A stretch of 64,000 bases of DNA. Source: Tachypleus tridentatus. Lineage: Eukaryota; Arthropoda; Merostomata; Xiphosura; Limulidae. Positions 1-11,540 of the stretch are shown here, one piece after another (within the stretch, counting starts at the first letter, position 1; each line of letters opens with the position of its first letter). The stretch is taken from NCBI RefSeq assembly GCF_004210375.1, contig NC_134830.1, positions 44,459,094 to 44,523,093 of the forward strand, given 5' to 3'. The position numbers and the translations under genes are program-made. The notes under the pieces were generated by a model. That model worked only from the letters and a program-made list of their open reading frames with translations. It made no database searches and was not told the origin of the DNA.

Positions 1-218
1 TACTCGAGAGCTTTCTGCGCTAGTCGTCCTTAATTTAGGAGTTTAAGACAAGAGGGAAAAGAGCTAGTCATCATCACCCCTTAGGATACTCTTTTACCAA
101 CAAATAGTGGAATTGAACGTCACATTATAACGTCCCCAAAGGGCGAGCATGTTTCGGGCGGGTGGGATTCGAACCCGCGACCCTCAGATTACGAGTCGAA
201 CGCCTTAACCCGCCGAAT
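1..218 (-). repeat. SINE-A copy, cut by the window start
   Basis: Minus-strand copy of the tRNA-derived SINE. The tRNA head lies at the right (B box GATTCGAACCCGCGACC on the plus strand), the body with CTACTCTTTTACCAAC in the middle, and the 3' end CTACTCGAG at base 1-9. The tail is outside the window. Confidence 0.9.
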
Positions 219-2210
219 ATCTATCAGCACTTCTATTTCGGTAATTTTCCTACACATATACTTTAAGGATATAATTACAAGGGACGTTACCACCTGATGG
301 TTTATCACGCTTTAAATAATATGTTTTCCTGTCACAAAAACAGCGCATCTGTGTGCCTGTATATTTTTTCGTAGGATTCAATATCTGTATATCAGAGCAC
401 TAGATGTACTCTGATAGCTTCTCATCAGTGGCTGACTCATAAGAGGATTTTATTTGATAATTGGCAGAGGATTTTATTAGTACAGGAAAACAATATGGAC
501 AAAAAAACTACGTATAGTGTGTGTATAACATTCTCACTATCGTCTAGATCTTAAAACCTTTGATTACTAAAAGGACATACTGTGCATAAATTCATATATT
601 TGATATTAGGCCATATTATTATTTCTGTTGTTGTTATCAACGTGGTATATTTTGGTACATATAGATATTCAATCTACTATTTAAATAGAAATGTAAGTAA
701 ATAGTATATCCATATACGTCTGTTTGAAATCTTAGTAATAGCAGAGTTAAAGCAGTCGAAATGAAAAAAAAAAAATGCTCATTTGAAAGGAACCCGATAC
801 AGAGAAACTGTTAAGCTGTTAATTTCAATACATAAAATCAAAATGACGTCTTAGCTTTTGGCGTATTTTTATTACCAATTTTAAATACACCTATGAGTGA
901 TTATGTTTAATTTATGTCTATTTCAACGTCACCAACTCCACGTGCCCATAGCTTTAAGTGATTACAAGTGAGTTATCGGCATATCGTAGCACATGTTGTT
1001 ACACTGGAAGTCTTTAATTCTCAGTCAACAACAAAGGGGGTAAAGGCTGTTAACTTGATGACGTGTTTGGAAAAAAAAAATATCATTTTATAACAAGTAT
1101 TATAAATGAGATGATAGTTTGTTTGTCTTAACGTTAAAAGAGTTAAAGTTTATTTTTCGTATTATATATATGTGTAAGTTATGCTTTTTTATTAAATAAG
1201 CACTGGGCAAAATGTAGAAAGTAAATAAACAAAATGTTTATCGATTAATTATTCCACAAAGATGTTAAAAAACTTCCCACAGGTAGTTTTGTACCAACTT
1301 TACTATTAGAAATTTACTATAAGCTTTAGAGGTATTAAACATACACACATTTTAACTGTGTCATTGGAAAAATATTTATGACGCTATTTGCAAAACATGT
1401 TTGGAGTTTGAGTGTTGTTATGGTAGTAAGAATGATTTGTTCATAAAATTCACGTTTACGTGAACTTAAGTAAAAGGCACAATAAACCGACTGGTGCTTC
1501 TTTAAACCTAAATCAGCCAAAAGTCCTACCCTATCGTCTAGCTTATTATACAAAGACCAACGACCTGACGATGTTTACCCACGGAGATAATGGAGGTTTG
1601 TCAGAACACCAAGTTTGTCAGCTACCATTAATCTTCGTCGCTCAGGTATATGGAAATGTTAACGTCAGTTTTTGACTACGATATGCATCCAGATAAGTTC
1701 CATCTCCCCACCGAGCCACCAACTTCCATTTGCCTCACCCAGCTTTTACCTGTGTAGCATGGTGAGTCCAACTGGTCTCTTGGTCAATATTTGTACTTCT
1801 TACGTCCTGACTAGAGATCTAATATGCTTACGTATCTGGCTTTTCCCACCCATACACGTAATTCAAACAGTTAAACTTTTTCCTTCTTTCTTAGAACTGG
1901 TCTCTACGCTTTTATAACACAGCAAACATGAGATAAAAACATGTTACATCTGTTGAAAGCCCAACAGAACGTCAAATGCTTCAAATCTTTCCAATAAAAT
2001 AGAATTAATAAGATTTTTCCTGCTAGTATGTAGTGTAAACGGTACTGACATTTCAATAGAATTGTGAATATTTAAATTATTGTTGAATAAACCAGTAGCT
2101 TAAACCACAGTTTAAAGTATTCGATGTGTTATTTAAGGGTATTATATTGCAAAAAATGCACAAATCGATACGTTAACCTCTGTGGCTTTTGTTAAATTGC
2201 ACATAATCCA
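219..2210. other. AT-rich DNA, no gene seen
   Basis: Homopolymer A runs near 764 and 1071; otherwise no recognised repeats. Overlapping open frames of 71-81 codons at 1335-1917 on both strands show no family features. If the Nkx2-1 gene reads leftwards this would be intron. Confidence 0.4.
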
Positions 2211-2338
2211 CGTCCCCTACTGACACAGCGGTATGTCAGAGAATTTAAAACGTTACAAACCGGGTTACGAAACCCGTAGTGGACACAGCACAGATAGCCC
2301 ATCGTGTAACTTTTTGCTTAACTAGAAACAAACAAAAG
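2211..2338 (+). repeat. SINE-B copy
   Basis: Diverged copy: GTCCCCTACTGACACAGCGG head, a corrupted B box, then GCACAGATAGCCC and an AAACAAACAAAA tail. CATAATCCA (2202-2210) and CATAATTCA (2339-2347) flank it as a target-site duplication. Confidence 0.75.
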
Positions 2339-2739
2339 CATAATTCATGTTAAATACTTATAACGACATAATACATGAAGGCTAATTCGTTTAAAGGGGG
2401 AAAGAGTTCAAATGTTTGTTTTTTTCATGTAAGTAATTTTAGTTATACAAACAAAAATCACAACAGTGTTTTTACTATGTTAATAACTGTTATAGGTGAA
2501 TATTCACCTCAACAATATATAGAAACATGACACACGAACGAGCGTTTGACACCCTTCTTTTACAAACTGAAGTATGTTACACACTTTAAAGTGGGTTGCT
2601 GTTTAAAGTAATAAAAATGGAACCTATGTATACACAGCGTTTCCATAAAACCTCATCTTAAGAAGAGTAGTTTAGGGTAGAATTACAGAGAAAAACACAA
2701 CAACCAACAGTATCAAGACTGGTTATGTCTTTAACCACT
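2339..2739. other. AT-rich DNA, no feature seen
   Basis: Nothing recognised; a G run follows TTTAAA near 2395. Confidence 0.3.
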
Positions 2740-3125
2740 AAGAACTCCTCTCCATAGCTACCAACCGTTTCGCAGAGAAATGTCCAGTGCTAAGGACCTC
2801 TTGCAGCGGACCCTCTAGAAACAGCAGCCAATTCAGGAACTCTTCAGCGTCATCAAGTGGACAGGTTGACCAGAACAAGGACCTGAGTATGGACCGGTTT
2901 GCTGGGAAGGCGCTAAGTGATTGTCTATGTAGTAAACTTAGACAGGCAGACATAGCTGCTATACACACACACAAACACCGATGTCTCTCAATAACTCTTC
3001 AGTGAAAAGCTCTCAAATCTACTTGAAGGAATTACGCCAGCTTCCCTCCATACCGGAAGACCTACGTAAAGTGATACCAGTACTAGCCAACCTCTTCCAA
3101 GCCATCAAGACCTCTTGCTAGCAGG
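2740..3125 (+). other. Unclassified coding-like segment between introns or repeats
   Basis: A GC-richer island in AT-rich DNA, open in one plus frame from about 2750 to 3004 (Ser/Asn/Arg-rich, with QVDQNKDLSMDRFAGKALSD) and in a second from 2942 to 3121 (ends QIYLKELRQLPSIPEDLRKV then PVLANLFQAI before TAG). The change of frame without a clear splice pair suggests a decayed coding sequence, perhaps of a retroelement. An opposing minus frame (2974-2738) overlaps it. It would sit in the first intron of the Nkx2-1-like gene if that gene extends left. Identity unknown. Confidence 0.2.
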
Positions 3126-3204
3126 ACTGATAACTCTTCACTCATGTAATATACTACGTGGATTATTTTCTGCTTGTTTTCACTTAACAACTCTCATTGC
3201 TTCG

Positions 3205-3213
3205 TATAAAAGG
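3205..3213 (+). promoter_or_regulatory. TATA-box-like TATAAAAGG
   Basis: A textbook TATAAAAGG followed by GC-rich sequence. About 45 bp downstream is TTTTAG|GTGAGG, a donor-like word. No gene was identified behind it on the plus strand, so it may be chance. Confidence 0.18.
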
Positions 3214-3490
3214 CCCGGAGCATATGAAAGATGCCAGTTTTAGGTGAGGCTTCAAAGAATATGAAACTTGCGGTGTGTTAGACTTACTTCACGTGATTTG
3301 CAGTGGATTAAACTTATTGGTAGACGTTTACCTTCATAAAATTTGGTCAGTCGAGTGTATAATTTAAAAAATATATCTTCTTGGCTTTATAATATAACAG
3401 ATGTAGTAGATTATTTTATTTTCTAACATTTTCAAGTAATAAGTTAAAAATAAGAAATAAAGAAATGGTAAAAAAAAATAGAATACTAAC

Positions 3491-3496
3491 ACTCAC
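3491..3496 (-). other. Splice donor of the Nkx2-1-like exon
   Basis: GTGAGT on the minus strand directly follows the PDPRF codons and one further codon. Reading through it hits a stop within four codons, as expected for an intron. Confidence 0.8.
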
Positions 3497-3836
3497 TTGC
3501 GAAGCGCGGGTCTGGGGGCGTCCCGTACCATCCTGTCGCGGTTTGCCGTACGTGGTCACCATAGTGTGAGAGATCAGCACCGTTACAGTACTGGGTGGTG
3601 AAGGAGTTGGGATGGGACAGTTGGGGAACCATGTATGGGTTGGTCACGGGCACGTTCATGTTTCCCTGAGGTTGGTGGTTACGATACGAGCCTGATGTTG
3701 CGACGGCTAACGGTGCAGGAAATCCGGTGGTGTCCACAGCAACAGCAAGGGCGGCGGCTTTCTTGTAGCTCTCTTCGAGTGGGCTCAGGATGTCGGTCAC
3801 GGAAAACGGAGTGGAGTGTTTAGGGCTCAGTGACAT
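3497..3836 (-). CDS. Nkx2-1: Nkx2-1/scarecrow-like NK2 homeobox protein, first coding exon
   Basis: Encodes the N-terminal 113 residues of an NK2-class homeodomain transcription factor, a nuclear DNA-binding regulator of neural and foregut development in animals. Near the start is the TN repressor motif (TPFSVTDILSPLEESYKK, residues 8-25). Further on are blocks typical of the Nkx2-1 subgroup: VPQLSH, YCNG and, at the end, GWYG-PPDPRF. The start is ATG at 3836, giving MSLSPKH as in the family. The frame extends upstream only through GTG, so a longer start is unlikely. The exon ends at 3497 on CAA|GTGAGT, a good splice donor in phase 1. In the family the homeodomain follows shortly after PDPRF; it is not in the remaining 3.5 kb, so it lies beyond the window. 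Subgroup assignment rests on motif recognition by eye; family membership is secure. Confidence 0.92.
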
Positions 3837-4135
3837 GGCTTGCACACAAGAGTCACTGCGCTAAGTGCCTCTCTGTCAGATCCTCTTATGCAGCGTACAG
3901 TGAATCAGGTGGGGGGGAAGGGAGGGAGGGTGGAGTACCCACTGTCTTCTCGTTCCCGGCCTGCCTTTCGTGCGTATTGACTACTACTGCCCCGTCTGTT
4001 AGGGGCATGTATGAATGCGAAGATCTGAGCCTTAGGGCAACGACAGCCAACGTTGAGGAACGGACTGCCCACCGAAGCAGCTTTCACAGCATTGGAGCCA
4101 TGGCTGGTGTGACAGAACAAGGTGTGTGTGTGTAA
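3837..4135 (-). promoter_or_regulatory. GC-richer 5' flank / probable 5'UTR and promoter of the Nkx2-1-like gene
   Basis: This stretch directly upstream of the Nkx2-1 start is clearly richer in G, C and CpG than the surrounding DNA. It includes a G/A run (3910-3932) and a short GT run near 4121-4132. Open frames cross it on both strands but encode nothing recognisable, as is common in unmethylated promoter DNA. The transcription start cannot be placed from sequence alone. Function is inferred from position and composition. Confidence 0.45.
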
Positions 4136-5007
4136 GTATGTTTCACGCATGCGTTAAGTTTCACGTTAAAGATGCGAAGTTCGTCATGAAGATCGAAGTT
4201 AAAATAGTAAATTATTCAAAAACTAAGTTTTAGTTTCCAGTGGTAAAGGGAACAGTTTTCTTTTAAAGACATGGTTGCGAACACGACATCGTCGTTCGAG
4301 GGTAACAATATTCGCCTGGTATATCATTTTTGCTTGACGCAGGAAGAGGCGGAGCTTTAACGATGGTCTAAGAGATTGACTGACACCTAGTGACCCCGCC
4401 TTCTATTTTCTTCGATAAGATACGAAAAAGTGTCGGAAGACAGCGGGTAAGCTTGCTATCTATCCTTCTTTTAGAACTGATTTTAGAACCATCTTTACCT
4501 CAGAGAAAAAAAATGAATAGTTTATAAAGCTTAAAAGGAACGTGAGAAGGTTCGACAGAACTTTCTGAAATATTTTCCTTTAAAGTCGCTAAGTGAAACA
4601 TAGTCTTTGTAAAATACAACCGCAAATAATCGTAAACCTCCAAGCATATTATGGTACTCAACACATCCAGCAAAGACTTTCTGTGGATCAAAATGATTCC
4701 CACAAAATTTCGGAATGAAGTGGCATTTAGATGAGGTAAATATTATGAACGTAAAGTCCAATTTATGTTATATTTACTACAATTGTGCCATTTACTTCTT
4801 AGTATAGTTGCCCATCAAAGGTTAGCAAAACGCAAGACGTTCGTATCTAAGTCTGTTTGTAAAATTTTGACACTCGCAGTGTCGTCTTCAGCTAAATAAT
4901 ATTTAACATGTTTTTATAACATGTCGTTAATTAATCGATGGTAAAAGCAACGTTTATTATTTCGTAATGATGCCAAAGAACCACAAAATATATTTTATAT
5001 TCTGGAA
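4136..5007. other. Upstream region of the Nkx2-1-like gene, no gene seen
   Basis: A moderately CpG-rich part (4250-4440) contains two GC-box-like words, GAGGCGGAGC near 4346 and CCCCGCC near 4394, that could be part of an extended promoter. From 4500 the DNA is AT-rich. Two overlapping minus frames of 67 and 76 codons (4500-4761) look accidental. Confidence 0.3.
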
Positions 5008-5131
5008 GTCCCCCGGTGAGACAGCGGTAAATCTACGGATTTGCAACGCTAAAATCTGAGGTTCAATTCTCTGCGGTGAACACAGCAGATAGCTCCATAT
5101 GGATCCATTATAAGAGAAACAAACAAACAAA
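5008..5131 (+). repeat. SINE-B copy
   Basis: Head with A box GTGAGACAGCGGTAAATC, anticodon-loop region GGATTTGCAACGCT, B box GAGGTTCAATTCTC, then AACACAGCAGATAGC and an (AAAC)n tail. Second SINE family of the window. Confidence 0.85.
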
Positions 5132-6699
5132 AGTTATGCGCATTATATGTGGGTTTATTTACGTTAAGGTATTATGCCCGTATGCACGTTGTAACTTTTA
5201 TAAAAGAGTATTTGGATGGTCTTTGAACGTGGGCTTTGAGTTGAAATTGTAGTATGATATGAATTGTATAAAATCAGAAAAATAAAAGGTTAAAATGGAA
5301 CGAAACTATTTTCCTAAAAATAGGCTTTAGCCCCTACTACTAACTGACACGCAGACACTGATTAATATTATAGTCAAGGTGTTTTCATGGACAACCTTTT
5401 GTTAATGTAGCATGCTATATAACTACGTCTTACCTCACCTCACAGTTGTTTAATCATCTTGCTGAGTAAATATAAGCTTTGATTTTGGCGGACGGTATTA
5501 GCTGTTCTAATGTTCATTTGTAATACTATGTTGACTCAAAAGGCGTGTTGATTCGTCACTGAAGAACATCATGAAATATGTTGAGCCATTTTTTTTAATT
5601 CTAAAAGTTTGTTTCGGATATTCTGGTAAAGCTACACAAGGATTATCCACACTAGCGGAAATTAATTATGAACTAATAAGCTAGAGAGAAGTCAGTAACT
5701 TTATATATATAGCACTGGTTACAGCCTCTAAGCAACTCTAATCTAATAATGAAATTTGGTCATCACACTTATAACGCATCCACGACTCCAAAATGCTGAA
5801 AGCGATTTTATTTTAAAAAACGGGACGCCAAACTTAGACCTTCATATCCGCAGTTCGACACTCCAACCACTAGGCCACACGTAACCTTTGATCGTATGAA
5901 ACATTCAAACATATATTTGTCGGGCTCTTTTTCGTCAACGTATTTTGTAATATAAGTGTATTAGATGTGTTTAAATGCGTTTGGATTACGCAAGAGGTGA
6001 AATGCAGGAGAATTTGTAACGTATCTAAACGTTGTATTCCGTCAATAATTTCCCATCATTCCCTGGGTTTTTCTTCGTCTTCTGCATGACATTATTATCT
6101 CATCAAATACTGACAAAGTTTTAGGAAACCAGCAAGTTGGAAAGATGTTATTTTACCAGCTTATTGAAATATAAAGTACATTGATCGTTCTACTGCAAAC
6201 GGTGTGTTAGGCTAACTTTAGGGCTAGCTGCCATTCTTACACTTCCTAATTATGAACTTTATACAAAGAGGAAGAACGAACTTTGTTTATGTTCACATTT
6301 CTTGGTTGTATTAAACTTCCATAAAGATGCAACTTATTACGCTATAAATATAAGTGATTCTTCAAACTTGTGCGATGTTTCCAACTATCTGACACTCACA
6401 ATAGTGTAAACGTTATCAGAGTTTCTAAAGCCAGTTTGAAGCGATAATTTAAATAATTTGTATATGATTACATAAATATTGACGGAGAACTGATATGTTG
6501 TAAGTAGCAATCTATAAATAATTTAAATAATAAAGTTTAAACATACGTTGCAGCTAGTTATGAATAATTGAATATAATTGTCATTGTTTCATTTACTACA
6601 CATTTTTAGAGCAAATGTAATTTTTAGAGAAATACGTTCAAGTTTGTGAAATCAGCACATAAACAGTAAATATGTTACGCTTCATTCCTTTTAGGCCAG
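5132..6699. other. AT-rich DNA with one SINE-head fragment
   Basis: No coding sequence seen. At 5815-5882 the minus strand has a tRNA-like head, GTGTGGCCTAGTGGTTGGAG with a degenerate B box, probably the remains of an old SINE. The rest shows no recognised element. Confidence 0.35.
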
Positions 6700-6922
6700 C
6701 AATTTCCCTAATTTAGTAGTGTAAGGCTAGAGGGAAGGCAGCTAGTCATTACCACCCACCATCAACTTGTGGGCTACTCTTTTACCAATCAATAGTAGGA
6801 TTGACCGTTACATTATAACGCCCCCACGGCTGAGAGGGCGAGCATGTTTGGTGTGACAGGGATTCGAACCCGCGACCCTCAGATTACGAGTCGAGTACTT
6901 AACCACCTGGCCATGCCGGGCC
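6700..6922 (-). repeat. SINE-A copy lacking its 3' tail
   Basis: Complete tRNA head on the right (B box GATTCGAACCCGCGACC, end CATGCCGGGCC) and full central body. The 3' end stops around TTTCCCTAATTTAG, without the GATAGCCC-TAGCTTTGCGC part. A 65-codon plus frame here is only the SINE read in frame. Confidence 0.9.
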
Positions 6923-7160
6923 GTGAAGTTAATATGAACAGTACTGATATATTATCTCTAAGGGCAAAACTGTTTAAAACTTTGTCTTGTCATGAGTACA
7001 TCATCAGATTTTGTTGTTCTCGAGTAATACCTTTAAAATAGTTTGAGCAAAATTTGAGACAACAGTGCAGTTTTGGGCGATTTGCTTTTCAACTGGCAAG
7101 AAATATATAAAAACGATAGAAAAATTATAAACAAGTACTTGACTTTCTCATATATAGAGA

Positions 7161-7420
7161 ATTGTTTTGTTTAGCTACTCGAGGGCTATCTGCGCTAGCT
7201 GTCCCTAATTTTGGAGTGTAAGACTAGAGGGAAGGCAGTTAGTCATCACCACCCACCGCCAACTCTTGAGCTACTCTTTTACCAACGAATAGTGGGATTG
7301 ACCGTCACATTATAACGCCCCCACGGCTGAAAGGACGAGCATGTTTGGTGCGACGAGGATGCGAAACCGCGACCCTCGGATTACGAGTCGCATGCCTTAA
7401 CCCACCTGGCCATGCCGGAC
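7161..7420 (-). repeat. SINE-A, full-length with target-site duplication
   Basis: Full copy flanked by an exact 14-bp duplication, CTCATATATAGAGA, at 7147-7160 and 7421-7434. The tail at the left is a short TTG/TTTTG run. The perfect duplication suggests a fairly recent insertion. Confidence 0.95.
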
Positions 7421-7498
7421 CTCATATATAGAGAAAACGTAACTAAATCAGAATATTTCTAGATCGAATTACCAGTTATTTTACTTAGTTCGTGATTA

Positions 7499-7772
7499 GG
7501 CCTGGCATGGCCAGGTGGGTTAAGGCGTTCGAATCGTAATCTCAGGGTCATGGGTTTCATTCCCCGTACACCAAACATGCTTGCCCTTTCAGCCGTGGGG
7601 GCGTTATAATGTGACGGTTAATCCCACTATTCGTTGGTAAAAGAGTAGCCCAAGAGTTGGCGGTGGGTGGTGATGACTAGCTGCCTTCCCTCTAGTCTTA
7701 CACTACTAAATGAGGGACGGTTAGCGCAGATAGCCCTTGATTAGCTTTGCGGGAAATTAAAAACAAACAAAC
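7499..7772 (+). repeat. SINE-A, full-length with target-site duplication
   Basis: Plus copy from GGCCTGGCATGGCCAGG to an (AAAC)n tail. Flanks AGTTCGTGATTA (7487-7498) and AGTTCGGGATTA (7773-7784) are a 12-bp duplication with one change. It lies only 78 bp from the opposite-facing copy at 7161. Confidence 0.95.
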
Positions 7773-8815
7773 AGTTCGGGATTAATAACTCTAAGTTTGG
7801 AAACCCATAAAGTCATAAACTCAGTCAATCATTTGCTATAATGTTCTAAATTTTAATTTTTATATCATTTTTGTGAACTTCACCTCTAAGATAAAATAGT
7901 TGTAATTGATATATTGCTCTAAATTTTTATTTTTTATATAGTTTTTCCAAACTTTACCTCTAAGATAAAACATTTGTATTATCTATTTGTATTTGTATTG
8001 TTTTATTTAACGAATTGCTTTATTTAAAATAAAATGATTTATTATTCTCAAGAAGCAGTTAAACATTTTTATAATTGGTGTCTATACAAAACTGTAATAA
8101 ATATCTGTTTTTTCTTCATTAACTGTGTATCATAGATTGTAAGTTGGTTTTCATAAGCGCTAATCCTCTAAATTAACGGGTCTTGAATGTTTGATCTAAG
8201 ATGTTTTATTGGCGGCTGAAACATGGGCCTTACAGAATGTCTTAACGTATTTGTTGATTTGTTTGTTTTTTTCACTTCAGATAAAAATTTGAAGAAAAAA
8301 AAAAAGAACCAATTTGTTTCATTGGTTTTAAGGTTGCATGTTTCATGCATGGTTGAGTTGTTAAACAGTAAGCTAGAGACGTGGGCTATAAGCACGAATA
8401 TTAGTAATATAGAGATAACGTAACAAATAACACAGAGGACAAAAGGGACATTTAATCCTGGGCACTACCATTTCTGTGAATTTCAGCAACATAATCCTAA
8501 ATATATTGTTTCTTTTTATTATAGTTTAACCCTAATCGTTTCACAAAGGTAAATATTATGTAGCTTTTACACAATTTGAGCTCAGTCCAGAGACATACAC
8601 TAATAGAGACACTAGCCAAACAAAATAGGTTACGGTAATTAAGAAACCACATAAAAATAAATCAAAGTGTTGTATTATCAATGATAATAAGTAATTCGAC
8701 ACAATGAGTTAAAACTTATGATGGTTAACTTGTGTAATTACTTGATACTAAACATACCCATGAGTCCACGAACAAGATTTGTAAAAAACGTTATGTTATC
8801 AAATGAAAGACATTT
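7773..8815. other. AT-rich DNA, no gene seen
   Basis: Contains a short direct repeat (TTCTAAATTTTAATTTTTATA-type words near 7844 and 7919). Two opposite open frames at 8168-8423 share an A/T homopolymer near 8296 and have no family features. Confidence 0.35.
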
Positions 8816-9176
8816 TAGTAATAAATCAGTAACTAGGATATTCCAGTAATTAATCAAAAACTGTGACATTCCAGTAATTAATCAAAAACTGTGACACTCC
8901 AGTAATTAATCAATAACTATGACATTTTAGTAATTAATCAGTTACTGTGACATTCCAGTAATTATTCAATAACTGTGACCGTCCAGTAATTTGTCATTAA
9001 CTGTGATCAATCAATCAGTAATTTATAAGTAACTGTGACCTTCTAGTAATTAGTCAATAACTATGACACTCCACTAATTAATAAATAACTGTGATATTCC
9101 AGGAATCATTCAATAACTGTGACATTCCAGTAATTAATCAATAACTATGACATTTTAGTAATTAATCAATAATGCC
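8816..9176. repeat. Minisatellite, 28-bp unit, about 12 copies
   Basis: Degenerate tandem repeats with consensus ATTCCAGTAATTAATCAATA plus ACTGTGAC. Copies differ by point changes and small indels. AT-rich and non-coding. Confidence 0.9.
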
Positions 9177-9663
9177 AAAACCAGCAAAAACGGAAGAAAT
9201 ATAACATCACGATTGTAATAATCTATAGATGATTTACCAGAATGCCAATCAATTATTTATTATACCAGAAATGTAACTTTATCAGTAGCTATCAATAAAA
9301 CTATTCATTTACGTTAAAAGTTATAAATTACTTAGATTAAAACTCAGTCTTAAATTTGTCCCCAGTCTAACTATGTCTAAAGCATATTCTCGAGACCAAA
9401 TATACATGTGTATTTGTAATGAACCTCAGTACGTCTGGTTAGGACTAAATGGTTCATGAAACTGATCACATTACAAAATAATGCTTGAGAATCTAGAAGT
9501 TCTCCACAAAATCAAGATTCAACGGTTTGAGAAATATTACGTCTGTCGTACCTCAGCAAGTACTGGGGGAGAGACCTCGTTGACTGGAAATAGCAGATAT
9601 AATGTGTTTTATAGAGTGTTATACACACTTCCTTACTTTCACTCCTAAGTTGCTATTAATAAT
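9177..9663. other. AT-rich DNA, no gene seen
   Basis: Nothing recognised between the minisatellite and the next SINE-B. Confidence 0.3.
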
Positions 9664-9782
9664 GCTCCCTGCTGGTACAGCGGTAAGTCTATGGCTTTAA
9701 ACGCTAAAATTAGGAGTTCGATTCCACTCGGTGGGCTCAGCAGATAGCCCGATGTTGATGTGTTATAAGAAAACAAACACAC
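9664..9782 (+). repeat. SINE-B copy with target-site duplication
   Basis: Well-preserved copy: GCTCCCTGCTGGTACAGCGG, B box GAGTTCGATTCCAC, CGGTGGGCTCAGCAGATAGC, and an AAACAAAC tail. Flanks GCTATTAATAAT (9652-9663) and GCTGTTAATGAT (9783-9794) form an imperfect duplication. Confidence 0.88.
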
Positions 9783-10390
9783 GCTGTTAATGATACATAT
9801 TAAGGTATGAGTGATCTACATTTAAATGATACGTAAATCTAGGCTTTAGGTTTGTGTTGATGTTTTTAAAATTGTCTTTGGTGTTTATTCGGTCTTGGTT
9901 AACTTTTGATGTAAATTAAAGTAGGCCAAAATTAAGTTTCGTCCTCCATATAACTCAGAACATGATGCAATGTTTTCGCATACAGACGTCTTTTTTGGCT
10001 CATGGGTGAGAGCAGCGTTTTGAACACGAGTTTAAATTTGGTGCTATTCAGAAGCAAGAGTTAATAGTGCAATAGTGTCGGTATGTAAGTCAATATGGTA
10101 TCAAAAATTTGTGCGTTCGAAGAAACTGATATACGACAGCATGCTTAAATACCTGTCAAAGCTAAACTTATATAATTTTACCAATAAAACTGCTCTATTG
10201 GAAAACTTTATTTAAAAGTTGCACTTTCCATATTTCACGTCGCACAATTTCCGTTTCCTACACAAACAACAAAAACTTTATTAGTAAGGCTGTATAAAGA
10301 TACAGTTAAAACTATTTTTTTTAATTTTCAGTATTTATTCTTTAGCCGGAAAAGTAGCTTCTTTTAAGATTTGCAAAAATATCTATTGTA
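9783..10390. other. AT-rich DNA, no gene seen
   Basis: Nothing recognised. AT-rich with stops in all frames. Confidence 0.3.
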
Positions 10391-10661
10391 TGTTTTGTTT
10401 CTGTATTTCGCGCAAAACTATTCGAGGGCTATCTGCGCTAGCCTTCCTAATTTAGTAGTGTAAGACAAGAGGGAAGGCAGCTACGCATCACCACTCACCG
10501 CCAACTCCTGGGCTACTCTTTTACCAACGAATAGTGGGATTGACCGTCACATTATAACGCCCCAAGGCTGAAAAGGCGAGCATGTTTGGTGCGGCGAGGA
10601 TGCGAACCCGCAACCCTCAGATTACGAGTAGCACGCCTTAACCCACCTGTCCAAGCCGGGC
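10391..10661 (-). repeat. SINE-A, full-length, with TA repeat at its head
   Basis: Minus copy, tail TGTTTTGTTTCTG at the left. Flanks ATATCTATTGTA (10379-10390) and ATATCTACTGTA (10677-10688) are the duplicated target. A (TA)n run (10662-10676) sits between the SINE head and the right duplicate, apparently grown at the junction. Confidence 0.92.
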
Positions 10662-10680
10662 TATATATATATATATATAT
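10662..10680. repeat. (TA)n microsatellite at a SINE junction
   Basis: About nine TA steps starting directly at the SINE head and running into the duplicated target site. Confidence 0.85.
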
Positions 10681-10688
10681 CTACTGTA

Positions 10689-11540
10689 GAATAATGTCCT
10701 GAAGAAGCTTCTCGCGTTTTCGTAGTGGCTTCAGTTACTGATTCCATTGCTCCGCATATCTCAATATTTCTGTATCAACAAGACAGGGGTGATATTTGTA
10801 CTTTTCGGACATGTAATGTTACTTTAAGTGTATATTGTTAATTTGAAGAAACTGTTGTGATCTTAGACCGAGTGTTGCCCAGTGGTTGGCGGAAAGAACG
10901 ATGGATCTGCGCGTCTAAGGCTCGCGTCTCTTTACCACAAGATTAGACGGGAGAATATATATATACCCCTTGAACAACTTTCCGTGAATACCTGAAATAA
11001 ACAAAGTTATGTTCTTATAAAAAGAAAATATTATAATACAGGAACATATCCTGATTTATAACACATATTTCATGATTTGATAAAAAACCACATAATCTAC
11101 AAATCGTTATGCCAAGCTAGAAAATATCCTAACAAGAGATTGCTTTAATAATTTATTTTTGGGGCGTAGCTAAGGATAAATGTAAATTACGCACGGAGGG
11201 GAAGGTGTGGGGGATTTTTCTTATTCCCCTGATTGGATCCTGAAAAATCTTACCACTTCAACCTGATATGACACATTCTGGTGACTTTTCCTTCAGTATG
11301 TAAAACGTTAAAAGAACCGGTGACTTAGAGTATTGTAAACATTTACATTTTAGTCACTAGTATTTTACTTTTTAAAAGTTTGTTTGAAGACATTTTGCTG
11401 TTTGTTACGCACGGACGAACATGTGTATGCTCAACGTGCTTTGATAAGAAAACTGCTTTAGCTCCAACTTTTCACTTCTCTCATACATTTTCGAACTGCA
11501 TCATTTCCTCCTAACATGTTATCGTTGAAACCATTGAAGT
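10689..11540. other. DNA without gene; one SINE-head fragment
   Basis: At 10866-10950 a plus-strand tRNA-like head, GTTGCCCAGTGGTTGGCGG then GGATCTGCG, looks like the start of an old SINE with a different head from SINE-A. The rest is AT-rich without recognised features. Confidence 0.3.

Noticed and set aside
1..3485. Homeobox exon of the Nkx2-1-like gene
   Set aside because: I looked on the minus strand for the WFQNHRYK region and found nothing; the exon is not in this part of the window.
6844..6925. tRNA genes at SINE heads (A and B boxes with CGT-like anticodon)
   Set aside because: Each is continuous with the same long SINE body and tail, and stems carry mismatches. They are SINE heads, not free tRNA genes.
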